From: Betaproteobacteria bacterium
GTDB lineage: Bacteria; Pseudomonadota; Gammaproteobacteria; Burkholderiales; Casimicrobiaceae
Direction: 5' to 3'
NCBI GenBank assembly: GCA_013298695.1
Contig: JAAFIS010000001.1
Span: 62,001 to 126,000 of the forward strand
DNA length: 64,000 bases
The notes beneath the pieces are model-generated. The model ran no database searches. It was not told the origin of the DNA and was given only the letters and a program-made list of their open reading frames with translations. Every line of letters begins with the position of its first letter. The stretch's first letter is position 1. Shown piece after piece: positions 34,345-43,744 of the stretch. Made by a program: the position numbers and the translations under genes.

Positions 34345-35453
34345 GTGAATGGAAACTTGAACTGTTTGAAAAAACCGTTGGGTACATAGTCACCTAGAAC
34401 GCCATACTCATCGGGCCAAATGCGTTTGCTGTTGGCCGCCGTTCCGAAGAGGTAATCGAGAAACGAAAAGTGCGCAGCGTAGTTGGTGTCGAGCGCTTCT
34501 TTGTCTTGACTGTGATGCCAGTGATGAAAGTTCGGCGTCACCACGACGTAGCGCAACGGACCGAGTCGCACGTTCACGTTGCAATGATTAAACACCGCTT
34601 GAAAGCCGACAATCACAATGTAGGCGTCAATCACTTCCTTACTAAAGCCGAGCACGAAAATTGGCGCGAGCACCAGCGTGCGCGTAGCGATCACTTCCAG
34701 CACATGTTGGCGCGAACCGGCTAGCCAATCCATGTGTTTGGTGCTGTGGTGAACCGCGTGGAATCGCCAGAGCCAAGTTTCGTGATAGGCCCGGTGCGTC
34801 CAATACTGGACAAGATCTGCAACAAGGATGATGAGCAACAGCTCGAACACGAACGGCAAGCCTTGAATCCAAGCCTGAACGTCTGTTTTCACCGCCCATC
34901 CAAAACCTTTGTGGACGAGCAAATTTGTCGCCAACAACATGAAGCCGACCAGCATGTGGTTCACGATGAAGTGATGAAAATCAGTCTGCCATTCGGGTCG
35001 GAAAATCGGTTGGTTTTTTCGGTGTGGGAAGAGCTTCTCGATGAAAATAAAGATCAGCGCGGAGCCGAGCAAATCGAGGATGAACCAATCCAGTCCAATG
35101 TAGGGCGTGTTGTCGGCGAAATCGTTCACCGGGACTTTGTGTCCGCCGAGCAGCGCGGTGAGCGCGACTAGCAAAAATGCAAACGCACTGAGATAGCGCG
35201 AGCGTCCAAAAATGATGTTCACTAAACTAAGACCACCTGCAATAACGAGCGCACCGAACATAACAGTGCGTAATGTGTCCACGTTGTAGCTTTTGCGAAG
35301 CTGCGGAGTCGTTAAGTATTCGGGGAAGTGGAAGGCAAGCACGCCCAAAAAACACAGGATTGCCAGCGAGAGCGCGATGACGCCAGTGATGATGCCGTGA
35401 CCGGGTCTAAGCTCGCCGTGGCTTTCGGTGAGTTTGTTGAGTTTTTCGAGCAT
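34332..35453 (-). CDS. Sterol desaturase / fatty acid hydroxylase-family membrane protein
   Basis: 373 residues with seven or so hydrophobic helices and the di-iron histidine boxes of the superfamily: HRAYH (about 223), HAVHHS (about 235) and HHWHH (about 309). Such integral-membrane mono-oxygenases hydroxylate or desaturate lipids; the substrate is unassigned. It overlaps the downstream GNAT gene, suggesting a shared pathway such as modification of a lipid or lipid-linked molecule (inference). Confidence 0.88.
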   Translation of the reverse strand: MLEKLNKLTESHGELRPGHGIITGVIALSLAILCFLGVLAFHFPEYLTTPQLRKSYNVDTLRTVMFGALVIAGGLSLVNIIFGRSRYLSAFAFLLVALTALLGGHKVPVNDFADNTPYIGLDWFILDLLGSALIFIFIEKLFPHRKNQPIFRPEWQTDFHHFIVNHMLVGFMLLATNLLVHKGFGWAVKTDVQAWIQGLPFVFELLLIILVADLVQYWTHRAYHETWLWRFHAVHHSTKHMDWLAGSRQHVLEVIATRTLVLAPIFVLGFSKEVIDAYIVIVGFQAVFNHCNVNVRLGPLRYVVVTPNFHHWHHSQDKEALDTNYAAHFSFLDYLFGTAANSKRIWPDEYGVLGDYVPNGFFKQFKFPFTWKG

Positions 35454-35541
35454 GTTCTTTGTTGTGTTTGCGCAGAGTCGTTCCTAGCGATTCTGTCACC
35501 TTCCGCGCAAAGATGCGAACAGCACTCAAGCTTGATTGAAG

Positions 35542-36396
35542 CTATCGCTTCGCCATCCAGTCCACCATCTGCTTCACCGTTTCCGCCTCGTAATTTACGA
35601 ACCCGTGCCAATGTTGCGCCTGGCATACGTCGCCCGTAGGTGAATGTCCGCCATCAATCATGATGAGTGCTTTGCGTGGCGCCCGGGTGAGCTGCGCGAG
35701 CAGCGGTTTCACCTCATGCGGCAAACAATGGTGACACGCATCTTTTGCATGATGCACAAGCAACGTGGGCACAATGATGTCGGCGAGCTTCTGCTTGGGA
35801 AGCGCGCCCGTTGCCTTGTAGTTCACGATCGATGACGAGAGCACGATGCCTGCAATGCGCTCATCGCGGTGATGAATCGCGGTGTGCGCGATCGACACCG
35901 TGCCGCGACTGGTGCCGATCAACCAGATCGGCAGCGCGTTCTTCGTCTTCACGGCGTCAATCGCCGCTTTCACATCTTTCAAATGCCAGTCAGTGATTCG
36001 GTTTTCGTAGCTCAAATCCTCAACGTCTGACGGCCGCCCCATGATCGCAACGTTGTAGCCAGCGTTGCGAAATTCGGTATGCGAGCGCACGAGGAAATTG
36101 CCGCCGTTCGGCTTGCCGTTTTCAACGCGACCAAAGCCACCCGCGCCACCGGGAAACAGCAACACGTTGCCAATCGGCTTTTCCGCGCCTTCCCAAAACA
36201 CGCCAACGGTGACACCATCGCGCGATGGGATGCGAACTAGTTCGCCGGCTCGCGCGACACCGAGGAAAACGCCGAGCGCCGCAGTCAGAGCGGCAACGAC
36301 TTTAGCGCTACAACGTGCGTAGTTTGTCTTGTTAGCTTTATCGCTACTACGCCTACTTAATTGGGCGACCAGCGATGCTAAACAAAATAGTGACAT
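35542..36396 (-). CDS. Alpha/beta hydrolase, probably exported
   Basis: About 284 residues from ATG 36396. Nucleophile elbow GTSRGTVSIA (G-x-S-x-G), oxyanion-side motif FPGGAGGFG, an acid in HHAKDACHHC and histidine in DGGHSPTG. The hydrophobic segment AALTAALGVFLGVARAGE is a probable signal peptide, preceded by an unusual 30-residue extension that contains one of the ATTGGG palindromes (encoding LVAQLSRR). The frame is open to 36501; start uncertain. Substrate unknown. Confidence 0.78.
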   Translation of the reverse strand: MSLFCLASLVAQLSRRSSDKANKTNYARCSAKVVAALTAALGVFLGVARAGELVRIPSRDGVTVGVFWEGAEKPIGNVLLFPGGAGGFGRVENGKPNGGNFLVRSHTEFRNAGYNVAIMGRPSDVEDLSYENRITDWHLKDVKAAIDAVKTKNALPIWLIGTSRGTVSIAHTAIHHRDERIAGIVLSSSIVNYKATGALPKQKLADIIVPTLLVHHAKDACHHCLPHEVKPLLAQLTRAPRKALIMIDGGHSPTGDVCQAQHWHGFVNYEAETVKQMVDWMAKR

Positions 36397-36434
36397 TGCA
36401 ACGTAACGACCGCTACGCCCAGTTATAATGGCGC
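36351..36434. repeat. Dispersed ATTGGG palindrome, copies 6 and 7
   Basis: Copy 6 (36351-36366) GCCTACTTAATTGGGC lies in the predicted N-terminal extension of the hydrolase. Copy 7 (36417-36434) reads GCCCAGTTATAATGGCGC on the plus strand; on the minus strand it is followed by GTAGCGG exactly as copy 2 at 9120. Confidence 0.6.
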
Positions 36435-36497
36435 TTACGAGGCAAACGTTAGACCTTAATCTTAATCGCCGCAGCGCCCAGACCGGGGCGAGCGTAT

Positions 36498-37322
36498 TCA
36501 CTCGACGACCAAACCCAAAAACGCGGGGTTCGCCTTCGGCGGCTTCATTTTCATCGCCTTCAACGTGCTTACCAATAGCTGCGCGATCATCAAATTGCGA
36601 TGCAACTTATCGTTCGCCGGGATCACGTGCCACGGCGCGGATTTCGTCGAAGTTGCGGCGAGCGCCTTTTCGTACGCCTTTTGATACAGCGCCCACTGTT
36701 TGCGCACTTCGAGATCGCCTAAGCTGAATTTCCAATGCTTTGATGGATCATCGATCCGCGCTTGCAGCCGCTTCTTTTGTTCATCCGCGCCGATGTGCAG
36801 CATGCATTTGATGATGATCGTTCCGGTATCGGTGAGTAGCTTTTCGAAGTGGTTGATGTGTTCGTAGCGCTCAGCTGTCTCGTCTCTATCAATCCACTTG
36901 TTCACGACGGGGACGAGCACGTCTTCATAATGGCTTCGATTCCACACCATCAACTCGCCCGCCCGCGGCACCACCGCATGACAGCGCCACAAAAAATCGC
37001 GCGCCCGCTCTTCCTCCGTTGGCGCTTTGAACGCCGCCACGCGAACGCCCAACGGTGATGTGCGCCCGAATACCCAACGCACTGTGCCATCTTTCCCGCT
37101 CGTATCCATCCCCTGCAATACAAGCAACACTTTGCGCGAACCATTCGAATGCAACAAGTCTTGCAACTCATCCAGCTCAGACGCCAACATTTCTAACTTC
37201 GCACGCTGATCCGCCTCATCGCCGCGAGCAAACGGCGTTGATTCCGGATCAAAATCGGCGAGCGAGAACTTGCCGTTGATGCGAAATTTTTTGAAAGGGT
37301 CGGCGTTTTTGGTTTTGCTCAT
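36498..37322 (-). CDS. Polyphosphate kinase 2 family protein
   Basis: 274 residues. PPK2 motifs: Walker-A-like LQGMDTSGKDGTVRWVF, Walker-B-like VVPRAGELMVWNRSHYEDVLV, and the lid segment RIDDPSKHWKFSLGDLEVR. Transfers phosphate between polyphosphate and nucleotides (class I ADP/GDP- or class III AMP/ADP-phosphorylating; not separable by eye). Single PPK2 domain, normal length. Confidence 0.92.
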   Translation of the reverse strand: MSKTKNADPFKKFRINGKFSLADFDPESTPFARGDEADQRAKLEMLASELDELQDLLHSNGSRKVLLVLQGMDTSGKDGTVRWVFGRTSPLGVRVAAFKAPTEEERARDFLWRCHAVVPRAGELMVWNRSHYEDVLVPVVNKWIDRDETAERYEHINHFEKLLTDTGTIIIKCMLHIGADEQKKRLQARIDDPSKHWKFSLGDLEVRKQWALYQKAYEKALAATSTKSAPWHVIPANDKLHRNLMIAQLLVSTLKAMKMKPPKANPAFLGLVVE

Positions 37323-37342
37323 TTTGAGTGATCTACTAAAAT

Positions 37343-37359
37343 GTAGTGACGAACACTAC
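37343..37359. promoter_or_regulatory. Inverted repeat, probable antitoxin operator
   Basis: GTAGTG-ACGAA-CACTAC, a perfect palindrome 18 nt before the Phd-type antitoxin ATG; an extra CTACT half-site lies upstream. Typical position for autorepression by the antitoxin or toxin-antitoxin complex. Confidence 0.6.
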
Positions 37360-37376
37360 TTTAACAGGATATCGCA

Positions 37377-37610
37377 ATGCAATCTATCTCATCAGCCGAC
37401 GCGAATCGACACTTCTCGGCGCTTCTGCGAGAGGTTGCTGCAGGCGAAGAGATCGTGGTTGTATCTCGCGGCAAACCCGTTGCACGAATCGTCGGAGTCG
37501 ATAGCGCAACGCCTGCGCGCCTTGCCGCAAAAAACGCGCTGCTGAAGCGACTACGATCGCAGAAACCGACGGGAGTTCGCTCATGGACTCGTGAAGACCT
37601 GTACGCGTAG
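37377..37610 (+). CDS. Phd/YefM-family antitoxin
   Basis: 77 residues; MQSISSADANRHFSALLREVAAGEEIVVVSRGKPVARIV is a canonical Phd/YefM DNA-binding domain, with a C-terminal toxin-neutralising tail. AGGA lies upstream of the ATG. The PIN toxin gene starts 6 nt after the stop codon. Neutralises the PIN toxin and presumably represses its own promoter via the upstream inverted repeat. Confidence 0.9.
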   Translation: MQSISSADANRHFSALLREVAAGEEIVVVSRGKPVARIVGVDSATPARLAAKNALLKRLRSQKPTGVRSWTREDLYA

Positions 37611-37616
37611 GCTGTG

Positions 37617-38054
37617 ATGCGCGTCGCAATCGATACCAACGTGCTCGCGTACGCAGAGGGGCTGGGCGACGCGAAGCGCTGCAAGAAAGCGGCGGACCTG
37701 ATCGCCAAGCTCGACGCGACTAATGTCGTGCTCCCTGCGCAAGTGCTCGGCGAACTCTACGGCGTTCTCACCCGTAAAGCCGCACGCGGTGCGAATGAAG
37801 CTCGCGATGCAGTGCTTTCGTGGGGCGATGCGTTCGACGTGGCAGATTCCACGCACGCCGCGATCACTGCCGCATGCGATCTCGCGGCGACTCACCAACT
37901 TCAATTTTGGGACGCACTCATTCTGTCGGTCGCCGTCCAGCAGCGCTGCCGCGTATTGCTATCTGAAGACCTACAGGACGGGTTCGTCTGGCAGGGCTTG
38001 ACGGTGGTGAATCCGTTTGCGCCGAAGCCGCATCTGTTGCTTGCGCGGATCTGA
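37617..38054 (+). CDS. PIN-domain toxin (VapC-like)
   Basis: 145 residues. PIN RNase acidic residues: D in AIDTNVLAYAEG, E in LPAQVLGELYG, D in LQFWDALIL and D in SEDLQDG. VapC-type toxins cleave tRNA or rRNA. An overlapping GTG at 37614 is an alternative start. It is the first gene pair at the left edge of a repeat- and transposase-rich island. Confidence 0.9.
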   Translation: MRVAIDTNVLAYAEGLGDAKRCKKAADLIAKLDATNVVLPAQVLGELYGVLTRKAARGANEARDAVLSWGDAFDVADSTHAAITAACDLAATHQLQFWDALILSVAVQQRCRVLLSEDLQDGFVWQGLTVVNPFAPKPHLLLARI

Positions 38055-38066
38055 ACGGCCGAAAAC

Positions 38067-38156
38067 GTAGGGTGGGCACCCCGTGCCCACCAAATCCGCG
38101 CGCAACAACATTAGTTCATTGGAAAACATTCGGCGGGCACAGAGTGCCTATCCTAC
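38067..38156. repeat. GTAGGGTGGGCA REP pair, left of RAYT
   Basis: GTAGGGTGGGCACCCCG then TGCCCACC, and an inverted degenerate arm GGCGGGCACAGAGTGCCTATCCTAC. The last bases of the second arm (CTAC, minus-strand GTAG) contribute the stop codon of the RAYT gene. Confidence 0.88.
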
Positions 38157-38674
38157 GAATCTGAATCACCCATCCAATTCTTTGGATACATGCCCGCTTG
38201 AGCATACCGGTGAAACGTTGACCAAGGCCAATCAGCGACGCGACTCACGTGCCCATGTTTCACGGGATTCGAATGAACGTAATCAATACATCGAGCGAAA
38301 TCTTTTTCGTCGCGAATCGTATGCTCGTAAAGCCGGCGTTGCCATAGCGTGCTTTCCCGATGAGCGCGCTTCGATTCAGTCATCAAATCGTCTCGTTTCC
38401 GCTCAGCAAGCAACACCGATACCGTACGTTTGATCTGAGACCAGCGAGTGGAGTAATCGATATCACCCGGCGGCAGCGTCCAAACCGCATGCAGGTGATC
38501 GGGCATCAAAACCCAAGCGTCCACCTGGAAAGGCCGCGCTGCGCGGCATCGCTCAACGGCTTCGCGCAGTGCGGCGCGTGCGTCGTTTGCAATAAGCCAA
38601 GGCTCGCGGCGATAGGTCACCACGGTGAAAAAATACGTGCCGCCAGGAACGAACACACGACGATAATTTGGCAT
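38153..38674 (-). CDS. REP-associated tyrosine transposase (RAYT, Y1_Tnp/IS200-like)
   Basis: 173 residues. The HUH motif is H60-L-H62 in MPDHLHAVW and the catalytic tyrosine is probably Y132 in DYVHSNPVKHG; WQRRLYEHTIRD and the GGTYFFTVVTYRR N-terminus are RAYT hallmarks. RAYTs cut single-stranded REP hairpins. This gene is bracketed on both sides by GTAGGGTGGGCACC palindromes, its presumed substrates, which also occur near hisA and lysS. The stop codon lies in the left-hand repeat. Intact and probably functional. Confidence 0.92.
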   Translation of the reverse strand: MPNYRRVFVPGGTYFFTVVTYRREPWLIANDARAALREAVERCRAARPFQVDAWVLMPDHLHAVWTLPPGDIDYSTRWSQIKRTVSVLLAERKRDDLMTESKRAHRESTLWQRRLYEHTIRDEKDFARCIDYVHSNPVKHGHVSRVADWPWSTFHRYAQAGMYPKNWMGDSDS

Positions 38675-38733
38675 CGCGAAAGGTTATCGCAAACTTGTGG
38701 CGCAGCTCGCCCGCTGCGTTCACATCGCAGGGT

Positions 38734-38890
38734 GTAGGGTGGGCACCCCGTGCCCACCGTTATCGTCGGTAATGGAAATGGTTGGTTTGCCACCGCTTGG
38801 TGGGCACGGGATGCCCACCCTTGTATTGTTCGGTCTGTTGATCCGGTGTCGCTCCCCGGGTTGACCGAGTCGGTGGACGCCGTGCCCACC
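38734..38890. repeat. GTAGGGTGGGCA REP cluster, right of RAYT
   Basis: Three arms: GTAGGGTGGGCACCCCG then TGCCCACC, an inverted TTGGTGGGCACGGGATGCC then CACCCTT, and a third degenerate arm GGTGGACGCCGTGCCCACC. The cluster lies upstream of the RAYT gene and abuts the left flank of the IS110 element. Confidence 0.88.
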
Positions 38891-38920
38891 CTTGGTGTTT
38901 CCCACCGTGACGTAGATAGT

Positions 38921-39039
38921 AGCGCCACCGACTCACCCTTCGCATTGATTGCAACACCGAACAGTATCGTAGGCCAGCGCAATTGCATTTGTACTCTTTG
39001 CACTCGCGCCAAGCTTGAATTTACAAGGAGGGTGGCGCT
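38921..39039 (+). ncRNA. Candidate structured RNA upstream of the IS110 transposase (bridge-RNA-like)
   Basis: The about 190 nt between the REP cluster and the transposase contain no ORF of note. AGCGCCACC (38921-38929) is perfectly complementary to GGTGGCGCT (39031-39039), enclosing about 100 nt with further short pairings (for example around GCGCAATTGC and TTGCACTCGCGC). IS110-group elements encode a bridge RNA in this position, so this is a plausible candidate, but the ends of the element and the guide loops could not be defined by eye. Confidence 0.35.
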
Positions 39040-39067
39040 CAGGGTCGAAGCGGTTGTTGGAGCCTAA

Positions 39068-40117
<1,050 letters not shown>

Positions 40118-40254
40118 CTTAAGCAACAGTATCTACCCGGCTAGAAATTTGAGTCTTAACGGTCTGGCCACGGAATCGAGTAACCGAGTGGATCAGATAG
40201 TGAAAGATGTGACGCCGTTTCCTGCCCCCTTTTTCCCCGCTCTGATTCAGCTAA

Positions 40255-40557
40255 TCAAACAACGGCGTAACAGACTAGTACAGCGACACACCAAATTGTC
40301 AGCACTAAAAAATCACTGAAAGACGGGACCCCGACTTCGTTGTTTTTAAACGAAGCTGGTCCAAATGATGCGGAGTCTTTAAACAAGCGTCCATACAGGT
40401 AGCTCTGCGAGATTAAAAGTGGAATTACCGACCACCAACGATGTCCGCCGAAGAATAGCGGCTGACTGACTGCCGCTCCAATGTAAACCGCAAGCGTTGT
40501 AGTCGCGGAGATCGCGAATACAATCAAAAACAGAAGTCGTGGTCGATTCACTGACAT
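40255..40557 (-). CDS. Small membrane protein, hypothetical
   Basis: About 100 residues with three hydrophobic stretches (RLLFLIVFAISATTTLAVYIGAA, WWSVIPLLISQSYLYG, FLVLTIWCVAVLVCYAVV), the last at the extreme C-terminus. Start MSVNRPR at 40557 with GGGA upstream; an alternative start is 40572. No family recognised. It lies between the IS110 transposase and a broken gene on the same strand, all in AT-richer DNA typical of acquired sequence. Confidence 0.5.
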   Translation of the reverse strand: MSVNRPRLLFLIVFAISATTTLAVYIGAAVSQPLFFGGHRWWSVIPLLISQSYLYGRLFKDSASFGPASFKNNEVGVPSFSDFLVLTIWCVAVLVCYAVV

Positions 40558-40652
40558 TATTTTTTGTCCCATGCTTACGATGGCTCGTAACCAAGTTCAG
40601 CACCTTTTCCTACAACGGCGCCGAGCTTCATAAGAATCGAGGCGCGTCAGGC

Positions 40653-41024
40653 TTAAGCCCCCGTCTTGTCAACCCACTCACACGCTGCGACACCGACTAT
40701 AGGTGCCATATTGCCCATGAGCATCCACTCAAAACTCTCCGTTGCGCTGACCATACTTGCGCTCGCCGCGACATTTGGAGCTTTTGCAGAGAGGCTCACC
40801 GCATCGGCACTTGTTCCGACTGTTTTTACTCCCGTATCTGCAGCATCTTTCGCCGCATCGAGCGCAGCTTGTTTCACCTCACCTCGCGCGACTTCGTCTT
40901 TATGCAAGCCTTCCATGAATCGGGTCAAGAAGCTCTTGCGGCGTCATGCGAAATCGCGTGGATCTATCGCGTCGGCCATTACCCCCTGTAGATCATTGAA
41001 CAAACACTGAAATGCCGCACTCAT
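40653..41024 (-). pseudogene. Hypothetical gene interrupted by an in-frame TGA
   Basis: One continuous reading frame from ATG 41024 gives MSAAFQCLFNDLQGVMADAI and continues to a TGA at 40944-40946, then resumes without frame change as RRKSFLTRFMEGLHKDEVAR and on to a stop at 40653 (about 123 codons in total). The two halves have similar composition and look like one alanine-rich protein. A CGA-to-TGA point mutation would explain it. No family recognised. Confidence 0.45.
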
Positions 41025-41092
41025 TGCGCCATTCTCTGCTTTTCCGCCACCGACTACGACGCAAGGACACAACCGGCATTTCGAGCCGGTTC

Positions 41093-41251
41093 GTAGGGTG
41101 GGCACCCCATGCCCACCATGTGTGTTACCGGAAACATTTGGTGGACAGTGGCTGTACATCCAGCGCGCTACGCATTCTTCCGAGTCCGATCTCACTCGAT
41201 TATCAATTGAATATTTCCGAAGGATTGGTGGGCACGGGGTGCCCACCCTAC
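41093..41251. repeat. GTAGGGTGGGCA REP pair, near lysS
   Basis: Left arm GTAGGGTGGGCACCCCATG then CCCACC; right arm GGTGGGCACGGGGTGCCC then ACCCTAC, inverted and about 110 nt apart. Same family as the repeats around the RAYT gene 2-3 kb away. Sits downstream of lysS. Confidence 0.88.
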
Positions 41252-41308
41252 GTCGCATGCCCATGGTTCTATTTTTCGTCAAGCTCGGGATCACCAAACA
41301 CGGACGAG

Positions 41309-42832
41309 TCAATCCTCTTTCCGCAACTGCGGAAACAAAACCACATCCCGAATCGTTGGTGAGTTCGTGAACAACATCACTAGGCGATCAATGCCGATGC
41401 CTTCGCCTGCGGTGGGTGGCAGACCGTATTCAAGGGCTTTGATGTAGTCGGCGTCGTAGAACATGGCTTCTTCGTCGCCGGCGTCTTTGGCTTTGCTTTG
41501 CGCTTGAAAGCGGGCGGCTTGGTCTTCGGGGTCGTTCAATTCTGAGAAGCCGTTGCAGATTTCGCGGCCGGTAATGAAGAGCTCAAACCGGTCGGTGACC
41601 TCAGGATTGCTGTCGTTGGCGCGGGCGAGTGGGGACACATCCGTCGGGTGCGCCATGATGTACGTGGGCTGAATCAATTTCTCTTCGGTGTTGGCTTCGA
41701 AGAGCTTCAATTGCAACACGCCGAGGCCGTCAGTGGCTCGCACTTCTTCACCAGCGCGCTTCACCGCGTTGCGCAGAAACTCCATGTCGTGCAATTGCTC
41801 GCTCGTGTACTGCGGGTTGTATTTCATGATCGCTTGCGCCATGGTGAGGCGATCAAACGGTTTGCCCAGATCAATGTCGAGTTCACCGAATTTGATTGTG
41901 GTGGTGCCGAGCACGGCTTGCGCGCAGTCGCGAAACAGCGTTTCGGTCAAATCCATCAGGTAGTTGTAATCCTGATACGCCTCGTAAAACTCGAGCATGG
42001 TGAACTCGGGATTGTGACGCGTGCTGATGCCTTCGTTGCGATAGTTGCGATTAATTTCGAATACTTTTTCGAAGCCGCCCACAGTGAGCCGCTTCAAATA
42101 AAGTTCAGGCGCGATGCGCATGTACATGCGTTGATCGAGTGCGTTGTAGTGCGTAATGAACGGCTTCGCCGCTGCGCCACCGGGGATCGGGTGCATCATC
42201 GGTGTTTCCACTTCAAGATAGCCGCGCTGCACGTAAAAATTACGAATAAACGCGATCATCTTCGAGCGAATTTCGAAGGTGCGACGCGAATCCTGGTTCA
42301 TGATCAGATCGACATAGCGCTGACGATACTTCGCTTCTTGATCGGTCAAGCCGTGAAATTTTTCAGGCAGCGGGCGCAGCGATTTGGTGAGCAAGCGCAG
42401 CGATTTCACTTTGATCGAGAGCTCGCCTTTTTGCGTTTTGAACACGGTGCCGGTTGCGCCCAGAATGTCGCCCATGTCCCAATGTTTGAATGCTTCGTGC
42501 GTTTCCGCGCCGACGCCTGCGTCGTTGATGTAGAGCTGAATGCGACCCGACATGTCTTGCACGGTCGCAAACGATGCGCCGCCCATCACGCGCTTCAACA
42601 TCATGCGACCGCCGATCGTGGCTTCAACATTCAAGGTATCGAGTTCTTCTTTCGTTTTCTCGCCATACTTCGCCGCGAGTTCACCGGCTAAATCTTTGCG
42701 ACGAAAATCGTTCGGGAACGCGTTTGCCCCGTTTTTACGCGCGTCCGCACGGAGCGAAGTGAGCTTCGCGCGACGCTCGGCGATGATGTGGTTTTCGTCT
42801 TGAGCGGGGGTGTTGTTGTCGTTGTTGGTCAT
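41309..42832 (-). CDS. lysS: Lysine-tRNA ligase, class II
   Basis: Charges tRNA-Lys. The about 507-residue protein has an N-terminal OB-fold anticodon-binding domain (about 60-150) and class II catalytic motifs: motif 1 near [15 protein letters not shown], motif 2 [17 protein letters not shown], motif 3 [13 protein letters not shown]. The start at 42832 ([14 protein letters not shown]) is preferred; it lies 4 nt after the stop codon of a VapC-type gene on the same strand. That makes this essential gene the last cistron of a toxin-antitoxin operon unless it has its own promoter inside vapC. Confidence 0.95.
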   Translation of the reverse strand: MTNNDNNTPAQDENHIIAERRAKLTSLRADARKNGANAFPNDFRRKDLAGELAAKYGEKTKEELDTLNVEATIGGRMMLKRVMGGASFATVQDMSGRIQLYINDAGVGAETHEAFKHWDMGDILGATGTVFKTQKGELSIKVKSLRLLTKSLRPLPEKFHGLTDQEAKYRQRYVDLIMNQDSRRTFEIRSKMIAFIRNFYVQRGYLEVETPMMHPIPGGAAAKPFITHYNALDQRMYMRIAPELYLKRLTVGGFEKVFEINRNYRNEGISTRHNPEFTMLEFYEAYQDYNYLMDLTETLFRDCAQAVLGTTTIKFGELDIDLGKPFDRLTMAQAIMKYNPQYTSEQLHDMEFLRNAVKRAGEEVRATDGLGVLQLKLFEANTEEKLIQPTYIMAHPTDVSPLARANDSNPEVTDRFELFITGREICNGFSELNDPEDQAARFQAQSKAKDAGDEEAMFYDADYIKALEYGLPPTAGEGIGIDRLVMLFTNSPTIRDVVLFPQLRKED

Positions 42833-42836
42833 GGCG

Positions 42837-43289
42837 TTAGTTGGCGATTGCGATGCCAATCGTTTCTATTTTGAGTGATCGTGCGGCGGCGGCTTGCTGA
42901 AAATCGGAAGTCGCAAACCGAATCGAATTGTCGTTTGAATGCTGACGCGTGAGCACTGCAAGGTGAATCGCGTCGAGTGCCTTTAACGCAAGCGGCGCAA
43001 CTTGATCGATCAAGTGTCGTGCCGCTATGTGATCTTCGTTCGCAACGGGCAGCACGTCGAACACGTCGCTATCGAGATCAATGTTGAAGCTCGACCAAAT
43101 TTTTCGCGCATCGGAATCGCTAAGCATGTTCGCGCGTTGTCGGCGTCCGAGTGCGCAGCGGAATTCGACGAGCGAGAGCGTGCTGATTGCGAGTGAATCG
43201 TCGCTTGCTTCAAGCAACCCGCGCACCTGCTCGGAGCCGATTTCCTGTAAATAGGCTTTCGCGAGCGAACTGGTGTCGAGGTAAATCAA
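42837..43289 (-). CDS. PIN-domain toxin (VapC-like) upstream of lysS
   Basis: 150 residues. PIN motifs [16 protein letters not shown], the acidic [23 protein letters not shown] and the C-terminal FATSDFQQ give the four acidic RNase residues. Overlaps its antitoxin gene by 4 nt (ATGA) and ends 4 nt before the lysS start, so the three genes are probably co-transcribed. Confidence 0.9.
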   Translation of the reverse strand: MIYLDTSSLAKAYLQEIGSEQVRGLLEASDDSLAISTLSLVEFRCALGRRQRANMLSDSDARKIWSSFNIDLDSDVFDVLPVANEDHIAARHLIDQVAPLALKALDAIHLAVLTRQHSNDNSIRFATSDFQQAAAARSLKIETIGIAIAN

Positions 43290-43522
43290 ATGTCACGCTC
43301 GCGTTCCTCGGCGAGAATCACTTCGCTCGGCACATGCTGAAACGGGATGTCAGCAAGCTCCGGATGCGGTCGCCATTTTCGTTTTGGCTTTGGCGGATCA
43401 ATCGGCAACACGCGCGCAAACGGCTTGCCGTGATGCGTCAAGATCACTTCGCCGTGGGCGTCGAGCGCTTCTTTGAGAATTTCTGAGCGCTGACGTATTT
43501 CGCGAATACCGAGCGTTTGCAC
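43286..43522 (-). CDS. Phd/VapB-type antitoxin
   Basis: 78 residues from GTG at 43522, preceded by TAGGAA. The N-terminal Phd/YefM fold reads VQTLGIREIRQRSEILKEAL, then GEVILTHHGKPFARVLPID; the C-terminal tail (ELADIPFQHVPSEVILAEERERD) wraps the toxin. The frame is open upstream, but the GTG start fits the promoter position. Presumed autoregulator at the operator at 43550-43580. Confidence 0.87.
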   Translation of the reverse strand: MQTLGIREIRQRSEILKEALDAHGEVILTHHGKPFARVLPIDPPKPKRKWRPHPELADIPFQHVPSEVILAEERERDI

Positions 43523-43549
43523 GTTGAATTTCCTAGGGAAAACCGATGA

Positions 43550-43580
43550 ATGTGTCACATTATAAGTCGTTTGGACACAT
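43550..43580 (-). promoter_or_regulatory. Promoter/operator of the vapBC-lysS unit
   Basis: On the minus strand a perfect -10 box TATAAT (43559-43564) lies between inverted arms ATGTGTC (43550-43556) and GACACAT (43574-43580). Antitoxin binding here would cover the -10 element. The -35 is not obvious. The remaining DNA to 43744 shows nothing recognisable. Confidence 0.6.
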
Positions 43581-43744
43581 TTTGGGTGCCGGGAAAGTGT
43601 GATGACAACTGACACGCTTAACGTCTTATTCACATGGGTGATCAGATGTATTCGAGCGTTTATCGAGTTATGAGTAAAAAAGCATGATTGCCCAAGTAAG
43701 GTTGAAGACCCGGGTTGGAATTTGTTTGGTGTTGCTACCGAAAA

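Noticed and set aside
38750-39067. Open frames running through the REP cluster upstream of the IS110 transposase
   Set aside because: The frames are created by repeat sequence and overlap the putative structured RNA; no protein-like conservation.
40944-40946. In-frame TGA considered as a selenocysteine codon
   Set aside because: No selenoprotein-like motif and no convincing SECIS-type hairpin immediately downstream; a nonsense mutation is simpler.
40666-41010. A 114-codon plus-strand frame with a hydrophobic start (signal-peptide-like)
   Set aside because: Antisense to the frame at 40653-41024; the apparent signal peptide arises from alanine-rich codons on the other strand. Not fully excluded.
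41648-42691. A 347-codon plus-strand open frame antisense to lysS
   Set aside because: It is fully antisense to a well-conserved lysyl-tRNA synthetase and has the low-complexity, His/Arg-rich composition of a shadow frame.
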